In this document: piece by piece, positions 12,125 through 24,197 of the stretch
Layout of the letters: the number at the start of each line of letters is the position of its first letter
How positions within the stretch are numbered: the first letter of the stretch is position 1
Assembly (NCBI GenBank): GCA_947579605.1
Contig: OX388314.1
Span: 6,200,001 to 6,264,000, forward strand
Direction: 5' to 3'
Length of the DNA stretch: 64,000 nucleotides
Source of the DNA: Athripsodes cinereus
Lineage: Eukaryota > Arthropoda > Insecta > Trichoptera > Leptoceridae
Program-made: the position numbers and the translations under genes
The notes under the pieces: generated by a model
The model's database searches: none
What the model saw: only the letters and a program-made list of their open reading frames with translations
Told to the model about the DNA's origin: nothing

Positions 12125-13190
12125 AAATTTATATTATGATAAAGCAGTTAGATCTTCAAAATAAAATTTAAAGTGGAACTTTAACAGGAATGTTCGTGTT
12201 ACAAATTTTCAATTAAGTTTACATACACAATATTGAAACTTATATATTTTTTTTCAACCATGTCTGTGTTCACATAATATGGGGTACTGTATCTTGAATC
12301 TTGATGTAATTTACATCCATTTCTTTTTTTTTTCATCATGATTTTCGTGGAAACCCTGAGATTGAAACGGAGGGATGAAAAAATAATCTAATAAATTCCC
12401 TAACGAGCTTCCTCTTGACCTTCCTGAGTATAAATCCATGTTTACTACTTGTTTGGTTCAAAAAAACTATCTTTTGCCATCTACAAGGGTTTTGAATACC
12501 TTGACGACCTTTCACAAAACATCATTCCTGTCTTGTTACAACGATAACGATATAGCGTAATAAGACTGTCTTTGGAAGAGATGCCTTTATTGAATTTATT
12601 CGTTTTATTTCCGCTTTGTACTCCCGAGATGAACGTTACAATACGAAAAAAGAAGACATTTGTATGTAAATTCTACGCTGAGTTATTTCTCTTTTCATTT
12701 TGACCTGCATAAGTAATAATAGATTATTGACGAATTATAAATAGAAATCCTGCATTTGACATTGCACCGTCTATTTATGAGACATCTCGGCCACTGTCGA
12801 GTGTGACGAGGAGACGTGAGGGGCGTCATTCAGTCTAGCTGAAATAATGTCACTCAGATTGTTTCATAATCCAACTAATCCGTTCTCAGTCTCTGGGATT
12901 CTTCCTAGAGTATTAGGTATTCTCGAATAAATTAATACTTTGAGTATATTCAGTACAGTTTCATACTAAACAACAATCATCTCGTCGTGTGCATATTATG
13001 AATGTTTTTAGCTTGAATAACCGTAAAGCTGTTAATGGTAGCTTAAAATAATTTTATAAATAGTTTATTATATTCAATTTAGCGTAGAAGTAAGCTACTT
13101 CTTGAATGTCTTCAGTTTTGTATCGCGTAGAAGAGAACCTGTATGCTCAGTGCTTACAGTAAGCCAGTTAGCTACCCTACTTTAAGGAGT
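12125..13190. other. Gene-free stretch
   Basis: Nothing recognised. A patch at about 12775-12900 is less AT-rich than its surroundings but shows no exon signals that I would defend. Confidence 0.45.
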
Positions 13191-13194
13191 TACT

Positions 13195-13378
13195 ATAATG
13201 GTACAAATGGATAAATAGATAGTCAACCGCGTGTTGAGTGAGAGAAATCGTCGTGCTTGTACGAGAAATTTAATGAATTTGGAGGAAGCGAAATAAATAT
13301 GTAGAGATAGATCAATTTGGCGTTCCGTTCTATGTATTTGGGTACCCCACCTGGGACATGTCGTGTAGATAGACATAT
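13195..13378 (+). repeat. RTE-B 3' fragment
   Basis: CGCGTGTTGAGTGAGAGAAA, GAATTTGGAGGAAGCGAAAT and GGTACCCCACCTGGGACATG follow the last part of RTE-B, including its shared tail words. It is diverged, with stops in every frame. Confidence 0.65.
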
Positions 13379-13478
13379 TATAATTATACATTTTTTGTTT
13401 GTAATACTTGACGTACTTTACTACTAGAAATATGAAAAGGAATGTAAGTATTCATTGCCACGATAATCAGAACATTAC

Positions 13479-13890
13479 TATGTTATGTAATTTGAAACAA
13501 GTGTTTCTTTCTACTTTTTTTTTTCTTTTTTTTAAAAAAAAGATATATCTGGGTTTTGTTATAAACCCAAATACAACCTTTGACACCTTTCACACTAAGC
13601 TAAAAGCTTGTGCCGTGAAAGGGGAGTTTGCCGGCACCAGGGATCGAACCATGGACCCCTTGTTCTGAAGGCCGAGACTCTACCCCAGGCTACTGACGAA
13701 CTCTATAGATTATTATTCTACTATAGATTATTATCCTCTCGGAATCAACCTTATCAGGTCATTATCAATCGATAATGACCTGATAAGTCGAAAGGCGTCT
13801 CTCTCGGAATCAATAATCTATAGTAGAAAGAAACACTTGTTTCAAATTACGTAATTATGGAATTCTACTACGTGTGCACCGACACAATTA
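13479..13890 (+). mobile_element. HP1: hairpin element interrupted by SINE-C
   Basis: Two inverted arms (TTTGAAACAAGTGTTTCTTT on the left, its complement on the right near 13826-13845) meet in an inner stem CTTATCAGGTCATTATC / GATAATGACCTGATAAG. A single-copy tail follows: GGAATTCTACTACG then CACCGACACA. Flanks are 16-bp direct repeats with one mismatch (13463-13478 and 13891-13906: ATAATCAGAACATTAC / ATAATCAAAACATTAC). The left arm was later split by a SINE (13516-13702). No coding capacity. See HP2 at 33636 for the family. Confidence 0.8.
13516..13702 (-). repeat. SINE-C, tRNA-headed
   Basis: Minus strand: head GAGTTCGTCAGTAGCCTGGG carries box A (TAGCCTGGGGTAGAGT) and box B GGTTCGATCCC. 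The body contains CCGGCAAACTCC and a small hairpin TGGGTTT / AAACCCA, and it ends in a T/A-rich tail. TTCTACT lies on both sides (13509-13515, 13716-13722), though 13 extra bases sit before the right copy. It is inserted into HP1, so it is the younger element. Confidence 0.8.
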
Positions 13891-13906
13891 ATAATCAAAA
13901 CATTAC

Positions 13907-15107
13907 ATCAATAGATTTCCTTAATCAAATCCTGAAAAGATATTTCTGAAGAAACTGAAGTTCAGCTTTGGAAAAAAATATGTACTAAAATCTCAAATGT
14001 TTCAAATTATCTTTTGATTTATAAATGTAAGTATCAGTCTGAAGTGTTTATTTTCTATATTTAGCGTTGTTTTCGTGTTGTTTATGTTTCACCTTATTGG
14101 GAGCTAATTGTTTTATTTGTATTCTGTTCGAACTTGTCTTTGTAATTCCATTAACCAACCGATGTCCATCGTATTAACCATTGATTACCTGAACATTTTG
14201 TAGAATCACCTTGGACAATTTATAACGGATTCAATTGTGAATAATTAATTAACGTGAGTTTTGTTGTACTGTTTGAAAACACTCTAAAATTGTTGAATTA
14301 ATTGAAGTAATGTACTTAGATGTCTTAGAAGTAATCATATTTGGCTGTTGAATGTCGAAGATTCACAAGGATTTTTTATCATATGAATTCTAGATTCTGA
14401 TGTAATTTTTAATTTACTATTCGAATACAACCGCAGATCTATTTCATTTTTATAATACAAGCAATTCCTTAGTGTGAAGTTCTTCGTGATATTTGTATTG
14501 ATTAATAACATAGATTCATAATTGATAAAATAATCGATATTAGTTAGGAGATTAAAAAATAAAAATATAACACCGCAATTTATTATGTTATTGTGTAGGT
14601 ACCTATTTTATAGAAGTATATTCAGCTTTGTATATTGGAAAGAAATAATGCTGTGTCTTTCACAATAACAATTCGTTGTATTTCTTCTTTATTGTGTTAT
14701 ATTATTAAGAAATTATTTCTATTTATAACCACTTTGTTTCCTAAAGATTCGACGTTGCAATTTTTTTTAAATTTGTAACAATTTCGTAATTCAGGAAATC
14801 GGGCAACAACAGATTTAACTAAATTATGTATTTGGATTGTGTATTTTACTTTTGATATCGTTCATCCCGTCTGTTTTCCCTTTCTATTTCTACTACAACC
14901 GTTCTCCTGTTAGCCTCTCTGAATAATTGAAAATAATCTCTATTCTCTGCGGAGCACTCTACAGTTTACAGGAAGGCACTGTTAATAATATTATAGCCAC
15001 TTCCTAAAAATACGGCTGAAATTTGTTTATGGCGATGGTTTCGACGAAAAGCATTTTAGAGATGATTCAGAATCTTCATATACCTAATTAAAAATTACTA
15101 TTTATAC
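13907..15107. other. Gene-free AT-rich stretch
   Basis: No family or structure identified. Confidence 0.5.
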
Positions 15108-15172
15108 AATAGGGCATCTCTCACTAATGGGGTAGCTGATAGACTAATTGCATTTTAGTAAACATACTAATA
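15108..15172 (-). repeat. Family-A tail fragment
   Basis: GGGCATCTCTCACTAATGGGGTAGCTG follows the family-A tail with many changes; the rest of the element is missing. Confidence 0.5.
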
Positions 15173-15255
15173 GTTTTTTCACTTGTATTTTCAAAAATAA
15201 TAGTAGGGCAATCGAAACCACTCTTACAAAAGTATGGTTTAAAAATAATGAGTAG

Positions 15256-15560
15256 ATTTATCATCATCATCATCATCATCGCCCTCAACGCTCCTCTCGG
15301 GAGCACAGGGCAGAAACCAGCCTCCTCCATTCAGAGCGTCTCTGTGCCAATTGCGTCACCTCTTTCCACGACATTCCTTGCGCTCTGATATCGTTGTCAT
15401 AGGAACGGTGTATTGTGAAAGAGGGACGCCCGGGCCGACGGAACCCCTGCGGACGGAAGAACAGTGCTCTTTTTGGCCAACTACCATTAGGCATTCTCAA
15501 AACATGTCCCAGCCAGGACCAGAGCAGAGAGCAGACAAATAGTTTCGTACTAGAAATCAT
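15256..15560 (-). CDS. LINE-K reverse transcriptase C-terminal fragment
   Basis: A 91-codon open frame on the minus strand (stop at 15285) reads WLGHVLRMPNGSWPKRALFF, then RRPGRPSFTIHRSYDNDI, then WKEVTQLAQRRSEWRRLVSA. The order of motifs (LGH.LRM, basic GRP linker, W..A..RS.WR.LV) is the known C-terminal end of RTE/CR1-like reverse transcriptases. Just after the stop the strand runs into GAGGGCGATGATGATGATGA, a microsatellite tail typical of these elements. The catalytic domain is absent, so the copy is 5'-truncated and inactive. A related worn copy lies at 59148-59253 and a tail at 4320. The first Met is not a true start. Confidence 0.7.
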
Positions 15561-16639
15561 ACATCAACATTATTAAAATTGCTATAAATTACACCGTCGA
15601 AATGGTAAGCGATGGCGATAAAGGTATTCATTTAATATTTATTACTCTGCTCGACACTTCTCTGTCAATAGTGTGACTAGAATGTCTCAATGTCAAATTT
15701 TACTTATCGATTGCCGGAAAAATTAATTTGTAAATGAAATTTTAGTCTATTTTTAAAATAATCGTTTTTTTTTTCGATATAATTTTGCTGTAATTAACGG
15801 TCCAGTTTTTCTGTTATTTGGTGTATTATAGACAACTCATTAACATATGGACTAAAAATTCAAACGAAAAAATTCTAAAAAAGTACTGGACCTTTTGGTC
15901 CAAATCAATTGCACCTCTATCAGTACAAAACACATGGTCTAGGAAGGATATTCTACATTCTCTTCATCGCATTTATTCATAGAAAATAGTTGTTACTACT
16001 TGTATGGAATATGTGTGGAAAAATGTATTTAATTTAAATTGATAGTCGATACATTAGAATCACATATTTTTACTACAGTGTTTGGCTGACCGAACCGGTA
16101 TAGGTACTCTGAAAAACATTTGAAGGACTTTATTTGTGTGTTTTATTATGGTGTCTAGATAGAAACAGTGCAGAATGCATGAAAAAATAAGTGTTAGTGA
16201 AAAAATGGTTTACTAATGTTATTGGAATGAAACAGAAATATATTATATTATGATAGCTTTTTCAGAACCTGAACTGTTGTATTAATGTCGTTGATAACAG
16301 GTAACTACATATAATATGTGAATCAAATATTTATAAAGTTTGTGTCTATTTGAGCTAAGGTCATATGTTTTTTAAGTGACTTGTAGAATAATCGTATATT
16401 TATATTTAGTGTTGTCTTGGTAGGTCTTGTTTATATTTTTTTATATGTTATTCTATTGTTATAATATGAGTGTGTAAAATCCTTATTTTCTACCTATTTC
16501 CAACACGTAAGCATACGTTCATAAAATCGGCGATCAACTATAATAATTATAAGATTAGTTATACGTTTTAGATTTCCGCATTTTCTTAGACTGATTCTTT
16601 TAGAAAATTACTTTCCATTTTTATTTTTGTTATCTTTTC
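15561..16639. other. Gene-free AT-rich stretch
   Basis: No gene, tRNA-like box pair or inverted repeat seen. Confidence 0.5.
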
Positions 16640-16750
16640 TTTATCCATTCGTTCCATATGTCTAAACCATCTTAACTAATTATTCACATGTGTAACAACA
16701 ATCATAACACTCGTTTCGTATTCGCCCATATTCCTTTTTACATTACGAGG
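16640..16750 (-). repeat. RTE-B fragment (degenerate)
   Basis: CATTCGTTCCATATGTCTAA, ACCATCTTAACTAATTATTC and CATTACGAGG-type words resemble the RTE-B segment that encodes the RWFGHV region. It is strongly diverged. Confidence 0.4.
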
Positions 16751-16799
16751 TAAATATACTTATAAAAAAATTAGGTATGCTCATCTATATTTAACCATC

Positions 16800-17210
16800 T
16801 GTGATTCCAGTATGCGACATCAAGTCGTCCTCTCCGTGACAATAGAAGGTAGGTGGCTTAACTCATCGCTGAATTGAACGTGTTTTATGTCTTATAGTGA
16901 TATTTTATGAATACCATCATATTACAGAACACTCAAAAATTTACAGAGAAGAGTGAGAGGGAGACTTGTTATATGACCTGCAGGGCTACTCTTGACAAAA
17001 CTATACACGATCTTAATCTAGTCTTGATCTTGATCATACGACGCACGAAGTGACTATTGGCCAAAAATACACGCAAAACGATCGCGCGTTAGCGGTAGCG
17101 CGGTGTTTTTGACCATAGTCCCTTCGTGCGTCGTATGATCAAGATCAAGACTAGATTAAGATCGTGTTAAGTTTTGTCAAGAGTAACCCTGCAGGACTTT
17201 ACGGGGCGGA
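16800..17210 (-). repeat. Family-A copy split by a MITE
   Basis: Family-A words GTCGTCCTCTCCGTGACAAT, CATCGCTGAATTGAACGTG and AACACTCAAAAATTTACAGAGAAGAG run to 16982, then a 207-bp MITE intervenes, and GACTTTACGGGGCGG may be the remaining head. The copy is old and diverged. Confidence 0.55.
16983..17189. mobile_element. MITE with about 85-bp terminal inverted repeats
   Basis: Left end GGGCTACTCTTGACAAAAC and right end (reverse complement) GGGTTACTCTTGACAAAAC extend into long arms sharing CTAGTCTTGATCTTGATCAT and ACGACGCACGAAG. The direct repeat TGCA flanks it (16979-16982, 17190-17193). The short centre is unusually GC-rich (CGATCGCGCG, TAGCGGTAGCGCGG). There is no reading frame. A GGG terminus and 4-bp duplication do not fix the superfamily. 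The whole unit could fold into one hairpin. Confidence 0.85.
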
Positions 17211-17809
17211 TTATTGATTTACTGAATGAAAACATTTATTTTGAAACGCAACTGTCTCCTGATTTTTTAACATATTCACTAGAAAAAAATATTCTAATTA
17301 CTCTTAAATATCATCCGGGTTGACTGGAAGATATTGTGTTTGCTATAAACTCACCTTTTATAATTTTTTGACCATATTACATGCTTCTACATATACTATA
17401 CTGATGCCGTTAATGTTTAATATATTATTTATATCAGTCGATGCATCCTCTATCACCCTGTTAATGGATAATAACCTATGTACAGGTATGTGTGGTCACC
17501 GCTTTATTAGCGTTCAAGGCTGTTGCCAAGTGTGAATTAAGTAAGTCATGTGCCTTAACAAATTGGTCTTATTCAAACTAAATACAATTTGATTATGGAT
17601 TGAGCGTTACTATGTCTATATTTGTATATTCGTACGAATCAATCGATATAAATTTATTCCACTCTATCGAAAACTTTACATACTTTGTTGAATTTCATGG
17701 ACAGATTTATGTTTTTTTTTTGGAGATTTTAAAATGGCGTTCTAGACTGATTTTTTTACATTTGATTTAGATCTGTCAGAGAATCTATTAAATATTCTTA
17801 ATTTACTCC
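17211..17809. other. Gene-free stretch
   Basis: The frame at 17320-17535 has no recognisable content. No repeat identified. Confidence 0.45.
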
Positions 17810-18032
17810 CACCGCATGGAGTTCCCGGCAATGAATAAGTCTTTTACTCTTTTCTGTGAGTTTTCAGGTTTCCTGTAAAAATATAGCGTTCATGTGACCT
17901 CATGTATAAGAAAATTAACATCTTAAATTCACCGATGAGTCATGCCATCCTTTTTTATTTATTGGCACGGAGAGGACAATTTGAATGTTTATTACATGTA
18001 GCTGGCTACCCTACTTGTAGGAAATGGAGTAA
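17810..18032 (+). repeat. Family-A copy
   Basis: From the head (CATGGAGTTCCCGGCAATGA) through TTAAATTCACCGATGAG and GCACGGAGAGGACAATTTGA to GCTGGCTACCCTACTTG, the order is that of family A on the plus strand. The terminal GCCGTGATGG word is lost. Confidence 0.65.
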
Positions 18033-18330
18033 TATTTGTAGTAATTTACACAATTCTGAAAAACCTGAAATAGTCAGAATTTTTTATAATTATTGGCAAA
18101 ACACTACATAATATGGGTTGGGTGTGTGTCAAATTTAATTTTTAATTTTGTTTTTTTTTCTATTACTATGTATAAGTATATTTATATAGATGTATTTGTT
18201 TTTATTAGTTGTGTGTCAATGTGCCGTGGTTAGATGGAAGAAATCACTTCAGAGTAATAATCTCGCCACTGCATGTCGTCTTAGTGTTTTGTTAATTGTA
18301 TTATTTTGTTAACACTGCTACGTAATGATG

Positions 18331-18513
18331 ATTTTTTTTTAAAAAGATATTCTGGGTTTTTGTTATAAACCCAAATACAACCTTATACACATTTCACAGT
18401 AAGCTACTTAAAGCTTGTGTCGTGAAAGGGGGGTTTGCCGGCACCTGGTATTGAACCACGGACTCCATGTTCACGTGGCCGAGACTCTACCTCCAGGCTA
18501 CCGACGAACTCAA
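18331..18513 (-). repeat. SINE-C, second copy
   Basis: Same layout as 13516-13702: minus-strand head GAGTTCGTCGGTAGCCTGGA, a mutated box B (GGTTCAATACC), body CCGGCAAACCCC and a T-rich end. Direct repeats AATGATG (18324-18330, 18514-18520) mark the insertion. The changed box B makes it a poor Pol III promoter. Confidence 0.8.
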
Positions 18514-19099
18514 AATGATGTGCATAAAGAATAAAATAAATAAATAAATATTACTAATTACACAAACTGTTTTATCAATATTACACTAAGTGACTGATCG
18601 TAATCAGTATGAGCGTTCTTATGCGGAAAGAATAAATTTAAAGAAAGAAATAAAAAGAATTCTGAAGTATTTTTATTACGGAACTCGCCGTCTAATAACT
18701 GTAATTTGAAATCACTTAACCAAATTCAAAGTAGGTATAAATGAAAATGTGTAAGTAGAGTAATTTTTATATAATTTTTGTGTAATGCTTCAAACATTTC
18801 CTACAAACAGTGTTATTTACTGAATGCTAATCGACGTAAGTTTTTTATAATTTATGTAATAATAAAAAAAATTGGTAGGAATATGAAGAAGCATCTTAAA
18901 ATGCGACTAAGAACTTCTTAATTTTATTTAGTGGCCAAACTCGTAGTTTGATTATCACACTGAATTAAAGAAATATGTTTTTATTGTTAAGGATAGAAAT
19001 GTATACACTCGGGTCAATTTCGATAGAATTTAGTAAAAAAAGAAAAAAGAATGCATATCACAGATATAAAATCTGAAATAATTTAATCAATAAACCAGC
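18514..19099. other. Gene-free AT-rich stretch
   Basis: An AATAAATAAATA tract follows the SINE. Nothing else identified. Confidence 0.45.
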
Positions 19100-19220
19100 C
19101 CTCCCATTACGGCACTTTCCACAAATGGGGTAGCTAGCGGATCAACTGCATGTAATAATTATGGTATGCGAGTTTTCCCTTCCGTGGCGGTCGAGTGGAG
19201 ACATTCAGGATGTGTTGAAT
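19100..19220 (-). repeat. Family-A fragment
   Basis: CACTTTCCACAAATGGGGTA, GCGGATCAACTGCATGTAAT and GACATTCAGGATG follow the tail half of family A; the head is missing. Confidence 0.6.
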
Positions 19221-22200
19221 TAAAAAGCTATGACTGAAATACGTGAGATTATTTTAAAGTTTCATATAATTAAATTTAGGTTAGTTAATAAAATTTCATA
19301 TATATTTGTCAAGCGTTAATGAATTTTTCAGTTTTTTTCCTTACGACTGATACAAGTTATGTACTAAAAGTGAAATAAATATTTTTAGTAGTAACCTGTG
19401 TTACCTCATTTTTGTTAAATCAATTTTGTCACTGAGTTATTTATTGTCTGTCTTATTAAAGTGGTTTTTGTATTGAAAATATTTTACGGCAATATTCCAC
19501 AAGGAAAACAAATCAAACATTCTTAGTATGTACTTTGTAGCTTTTGTTCTACTGAGGATTTAGTTGCTGTATAAATGTTAGAGTCCTTCTGTGTATATGT
19601 TTGTTTGTTTATGTATCCTTTATAGCTGCACCAAAGGTGCAAGTAATGGGTAAATCGATACCTTCTATCAAAACTTGGATTGTGTTTCTGAATATTAATA
19701 TCGTGTAGGTATATTAACAGAAATACTGACGTTAATGTCAAGGCAACCGGATAAAGAAGTTATTATTAAAGTTAACAAACTCATTTTAGTTAATTGTGTG
19801 TATATTTTTTGCAGATGAGCGAACAAGGTTTGTGAGCGTCTACATATAGATTAAAACATAAACATAGTAATAAGAGTTGACTCAACGATACAGGCCAAAA
19901 TGCATATATACCTACCTATTTTGCTCTAGTAACGGAACGGGTCTGGCTGTCTTTTTTTGGAGATGACATGAAATGTCAATTATTATTCATTCATTCTATC
20001 CTCTGAATAATTTATGTTCTTCTATTTTAGAGCGTTTGGGGTACAATCGAGTTTCGTGATAGTGTGTTCATTCTTATTTCTATGTAGTTTGCGCGTGGTT
20101 GTGTTGTTTTTATGTAACCGTGCTTAGAGTCCGTAGTAATGTAGTATTGCTGTTGCTATAGAATACTGTAGGCGAGGCACAGAATATTCAAGCGGTAGAT
20201 GGTGTGTGGTGTTATCCGCACTTTTTTCAGTTTGATGTATATTCCCTGAGATAAGCCAGGTTTAAAGTTAATACTACATGTTCCAAATAACGTTACACAA
20301 CAGAACTATCATCGTTGCTGTTATTTGTGTGAGAATATCTAGGCCAGAATCTACATAATGCTCCTACTGTATTTTCTACTTGTATTTATAAGTCCTTACT
20401 CATTGTGGTGACATGGACGTTGAAGAGGGATTCGTTAGCGTTAAATGAAATCCCAAAGATGATTCCTACAATGTTTTTTACATGCCCAAAAGAGAAGCAC
20501 ACCGCAAAAAGTGAAAGCACGTTGGACGTGCAGGTTTTGCTGTTATTTGGACATCAGCCCTGCCAGATACATTGTATTTTAAACTATTTATATTTGACAA
20601 CGTTTTTTCTCCATAACTACAACTAATTTTACCGTGGGCAAATTCTCTATTACATAATAATAGTGTCGTTCACCCTTCGAAATTTCTTACAAATTGTATT
20701 ACTTATACGTTTTTCAGATTTATGGAACAAAGTGATTTAATGAGCAAATGACAACAGAAACGTTTCTTTTATTGAACAGAAACAAATGTTTTAATTATTA
20801 TAATTTAATTGACAATCTTCTCGTTTTTGTCTATTTCTTTTTCTTAAGTCTTACCCTTCGATGGTGTGCTGTTCGTGTTGTGTTCTGTACTCTTGAAAAG
20901 TGTAGCTTAATGGTAAAATGAAATGTATAAAACGGAAAATTTATTCTATTTCTATGGCGAGAAATATAAAATTTGCTTTTTCTTTTGAGTTTATTGAATC
21001 TTTCATACCAAAATATCATGAAAATATTTCATGCATCGTGCATATCTAAATGTAACTTTAATAATTTTTCAATTTTCTGTACCTACGAGATTTTGTAATA
21101 TTGAAGATGAAGTATGATTTGGTTTATTTTGATTTGGATTATATTGCATGACCCGGACGAAATCTAATCCCAGAATATTCTATGCTTCTGTTGTGAAAAT
21201 ATTACTGGATATGAAATCCACATGTGGATTTATTTATGAAACAGAATAAATTAATATTTCATCAACTTTTTTGCATTTACCAAGATTCAATTCAAAATAT
21301 TTATACGTTTTGTAGTGATTATGGTACGTTTTTTGTTATTTTAGGTGATCGGTAGCCTGGTGGTAGAGTTTGGAATTTTCAATTTTAAATAGAAATAAGA
21401 TTCGAATCTTTTTGTAGTCTATCTTCTCTACTTTTACAATACAGATAATATTGCTTATTGTTAGGCTGTTTGGGGGTTGTCTTGGACTTATTCTAATCAA
21501 AGTCGTCGGAGGAAGATGGTGGCTTATAAGCATTGTGGAAGTTCAAATAGGACACTTTTGTCCCAAACTGAATACAAGAAACTAACTAAGTAATTAGGAT
21601 GTTGATTCAAATTTGTTCTCATTTTACTTTGAGAGATTTACATATTGTAAATTTGCTTGGTTTTGTAAACAAATAATTAGAAGGCTCCTTGTGAATATAA
21701 AGTTATCGATTCTACCAGGTTCTGTATTAAAGCCATTCTAAAAGTTATGAACTTACTTATATTAAATGTAAATTATATTTATATATTGTTGTTAAATCAT
21801 CCGTAACACTAATAATAAATTGTATAAAATATTAACTCACATTATAAATTATAATGCAACACGAACTCTTAATGTTGTGATACATTTATTCTCCATATGG
21901 GGTAGATTCTTGTCTCATTCGTCCATTTATAAAACAGTGATATAATAATATGAGTAACACATAAGGTATGGTATGAGAAAGCACGTAAAGTGTTGAAGTT
22001 GACTAAAATATCACTCATCCGTAAGGACATCGTATATTGTATCCAATTACAAGACACGCCCCAGCCAGAATATTATAGTAATACATTGTATAGTACTAGA
22101 TATAGTGACACCTTGGTTTTCGACGAAAATCCTCCCGAAATCCTTGTAGGTACAGAATTCGAAGTGTTTATGTTTTGAGAGAGTAATGTAATTGTTGTAC

Positions 22201-22500
22201 CTATTAAAAAAATAATTGATAGAAACATATATTATGAGAAAGGATCGATGAAGATAGACAGTTTGAAAATATTGTATCTCTCTGTATTTCCTCTTTTGGG
22301 GCATTCTTTGTAGGGTAGGCAATGTGGACTAAGCGCTGAATCGACCTGACCTTGCAAACTATTTTGTTTTTTCCAAATTTGATTTCTCATAGATTCGTAA
22401 GTTGGGGTTTGAACGGAGGAATACACGATTTGCTATACGTGTTCCAAAATTGAAAAAGAGAAGGTATATACAAACTACTATTATAATAAATAAATAAATA
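19221..22500. other. Long gene-free stretch
   Basis: Several short frames (for example 20405-20626, 21990-22178) lack recognisable domains or convincing splice sites. At 21341-21375 the words GGTGATCGGTAGCCTGGTGG and TAGAGTTTGG resemble a lone SINE box-A head without box B. Otherwise nothing is supported. Confidence 0.5.
21341..21375 (+). repeat. Orphan tRNA-like box-A fragment
   Basis: GGTAGCCTGGTGGTAGAGTT is a typical SINE/tRNA box-A surround. No box B follows within 60 bp, so this is probably a SINE head remnant rather than a tRNA gene. Confidence 0.35.
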
Positions 22501-22716
22501 TTATCACGGCATATCTTACAAGTGGAATAGCCAGTAGACCATCTGCATGTTTTAAACATGAAAGCTGTCCTCTTCGTGGTAACAAAAAATAAAGACATTC
22601 AGACAATAAGATGTTAAATGTTTTATTTTTCGAACACCTGCCTTTTACAGTCCCCTGAAAATTTTAATTAAAATAAAAGAGACCAATTTCTTCGGCAGGT
22701 GCTCCATGGAAGAGCG
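22501..22716 (-). repeat. Family-A copy, diverged
   Basis: ATCACGGCATATCTTACAAG, AGCTGTCCTCTTCGTGG, ATTTTTCGAACACCTGCCTT and CAGGTGCTCCATGG cover tail to head. A central segment around the GGTGGCAAACC word is deleted. Confidence 0.75.
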
Positions 22717-23694
22717 CTTCGACGAATGCTGAGACATGAGCGTCTACCAAATTAACCGGTACTATTGTAGTCTAATGTGTGTAGCGTGTGTGTTCCATAA
22801 GTATTCGGATCTAGGGTGATATCGCCTTTATATTGTTGTTATTATTATTATTTTATGTATGTACGTATAGGGAGATCTGATGGTACTACTCAGGTCCGAC
22901 ACGTAAATTACACGTGAAGTAGATAGAGAACGTCCCAAGTGATTTATATAATATTAGATCTCGTGCCGTCCACTCTATCACGACACATTCTCCTCTCCCC
23001 TGTATGCTGTGCTACATACTTTCTCGGGGTAGGTTCTTCTCGTAACGGATCTTCAAAAGCATTAATACGTAAGTATAGCTAAGTGCGTTGACGCATTCAG
23101 GTATTATTGTATTGATAATATGATATGTTCATAACATCAAACATCCTTTCTAAATTTATATCTATTTATTTTGCTGTCTACTTATCCTCACCTGTTACCA
23201 TTCTTACTATCCTAATTATTAATTATTGCATTTTACCTTTCTGATAGTTACATATTCGTCTTTTATTATCTAAATTGGCTATTTTATTAATTTTTCACGA
23301 TTATTCGATAATACTAGATTTATTTTAGACTTGTGATTTTATAATTTATGTACGTCTTTTTGTGTTATTTGGCGTAGGGTCATTGCACCAGTGTTTGACA
23401 CTGAACCAGTGTTTGACATTTTGTCTTAAACTGACTCCAGATAGTCATACATGCACACATTTTTAGTGCTAGTATGCTTCTTGTCATCCGTGTTCATTTT
23501 AGTATCCCCTGTGATGTCATTAATGGTGGTTGTTATTACGCATGCTGCTGCAAAAAAAATATTCTAACACAAGGTATGTTTTCTCTAATTTCTTATGAAT
23601 GAACAAAATTATTTGTTCAGTTGTAATGTTTCATGTTTTTTTTCTATTGTTTAGTTTTTTGTGCAATAATGATTTTTATTATTATTATTGGACT
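22717..23694. other. Gene-free stretch left of the DNA transposon
   Basis: A small tandem duplication around 23388-23420 repeats ACCAGTGTTTGACA. No gene is recognised. Confidence 0.5.
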
Positions 23695-23698
23695 ATAT

Positions 23699-23730
23699 GA
23701 AGGGCTGTGGGTAATAACTTGGTAACCCAC
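23699..23730 (+). repeat. Left terminal inverted repeat
   Basis: Begins GAAGGGCTGTGGG and ends TGGTAACCCAC. It pairs with 26694-26725 with one mismatch (T here, A in the partner sequence). Confidence 0.93.
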
Positions 23731-24063
23731 TGAATCATTAATTTGAGAAAACTGCGATAAAGTAATGTACTATTTATTTATTTGCGTATATAATCATAAA
23801 TTCTTTTTTGAACACTTAGAGATGAATCTAAGGGAATGTGCCAAATCTAAATTGAAATTTAACCAATGGTTATTTTTTTTTGTGGCTTACCATGTTGTTA
23901 CACGGTTGGCGTGTGGCATACAAGGTTTTTAAAGAATTAAGGATTTTAAAGGCGTTTTGGAAATCAATAAATGAAAAATCATAATTTTTTAAACTAAATA
24001 TGTTTTTTTTAATTAAAAATATAGAGAAACATAAGTTTTCATTGGAAATTGAATAAAACAAAA

Positions 24064-24197
24064 CGGTGTTCATTGTTCATTTTCATCCTCAAACTCTATT
24101 TGATCTTCATCAAGTTCGCCTTCGATTCGTCGGTGTTCATTGTTCATTTTCATCCTCAAACTCTATTTGATCTTCATCAAGTTCGCCTTCGATTCGT
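24064..24197. repeat. 67-bp tandem duplication across the transposase stop codon
   Basis: The segment starting CGGTGTTCATTG occurs twice with a 67-bp period (24064-24130 and 24131-24197). On the minus strand the first copy reached encodes the acidic C-terminus and the TGA at 24137-24139; the second lies after the stop. The protein is therefore unchanged and only the 3' untranslated part is longer. Confidence 0.9.
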
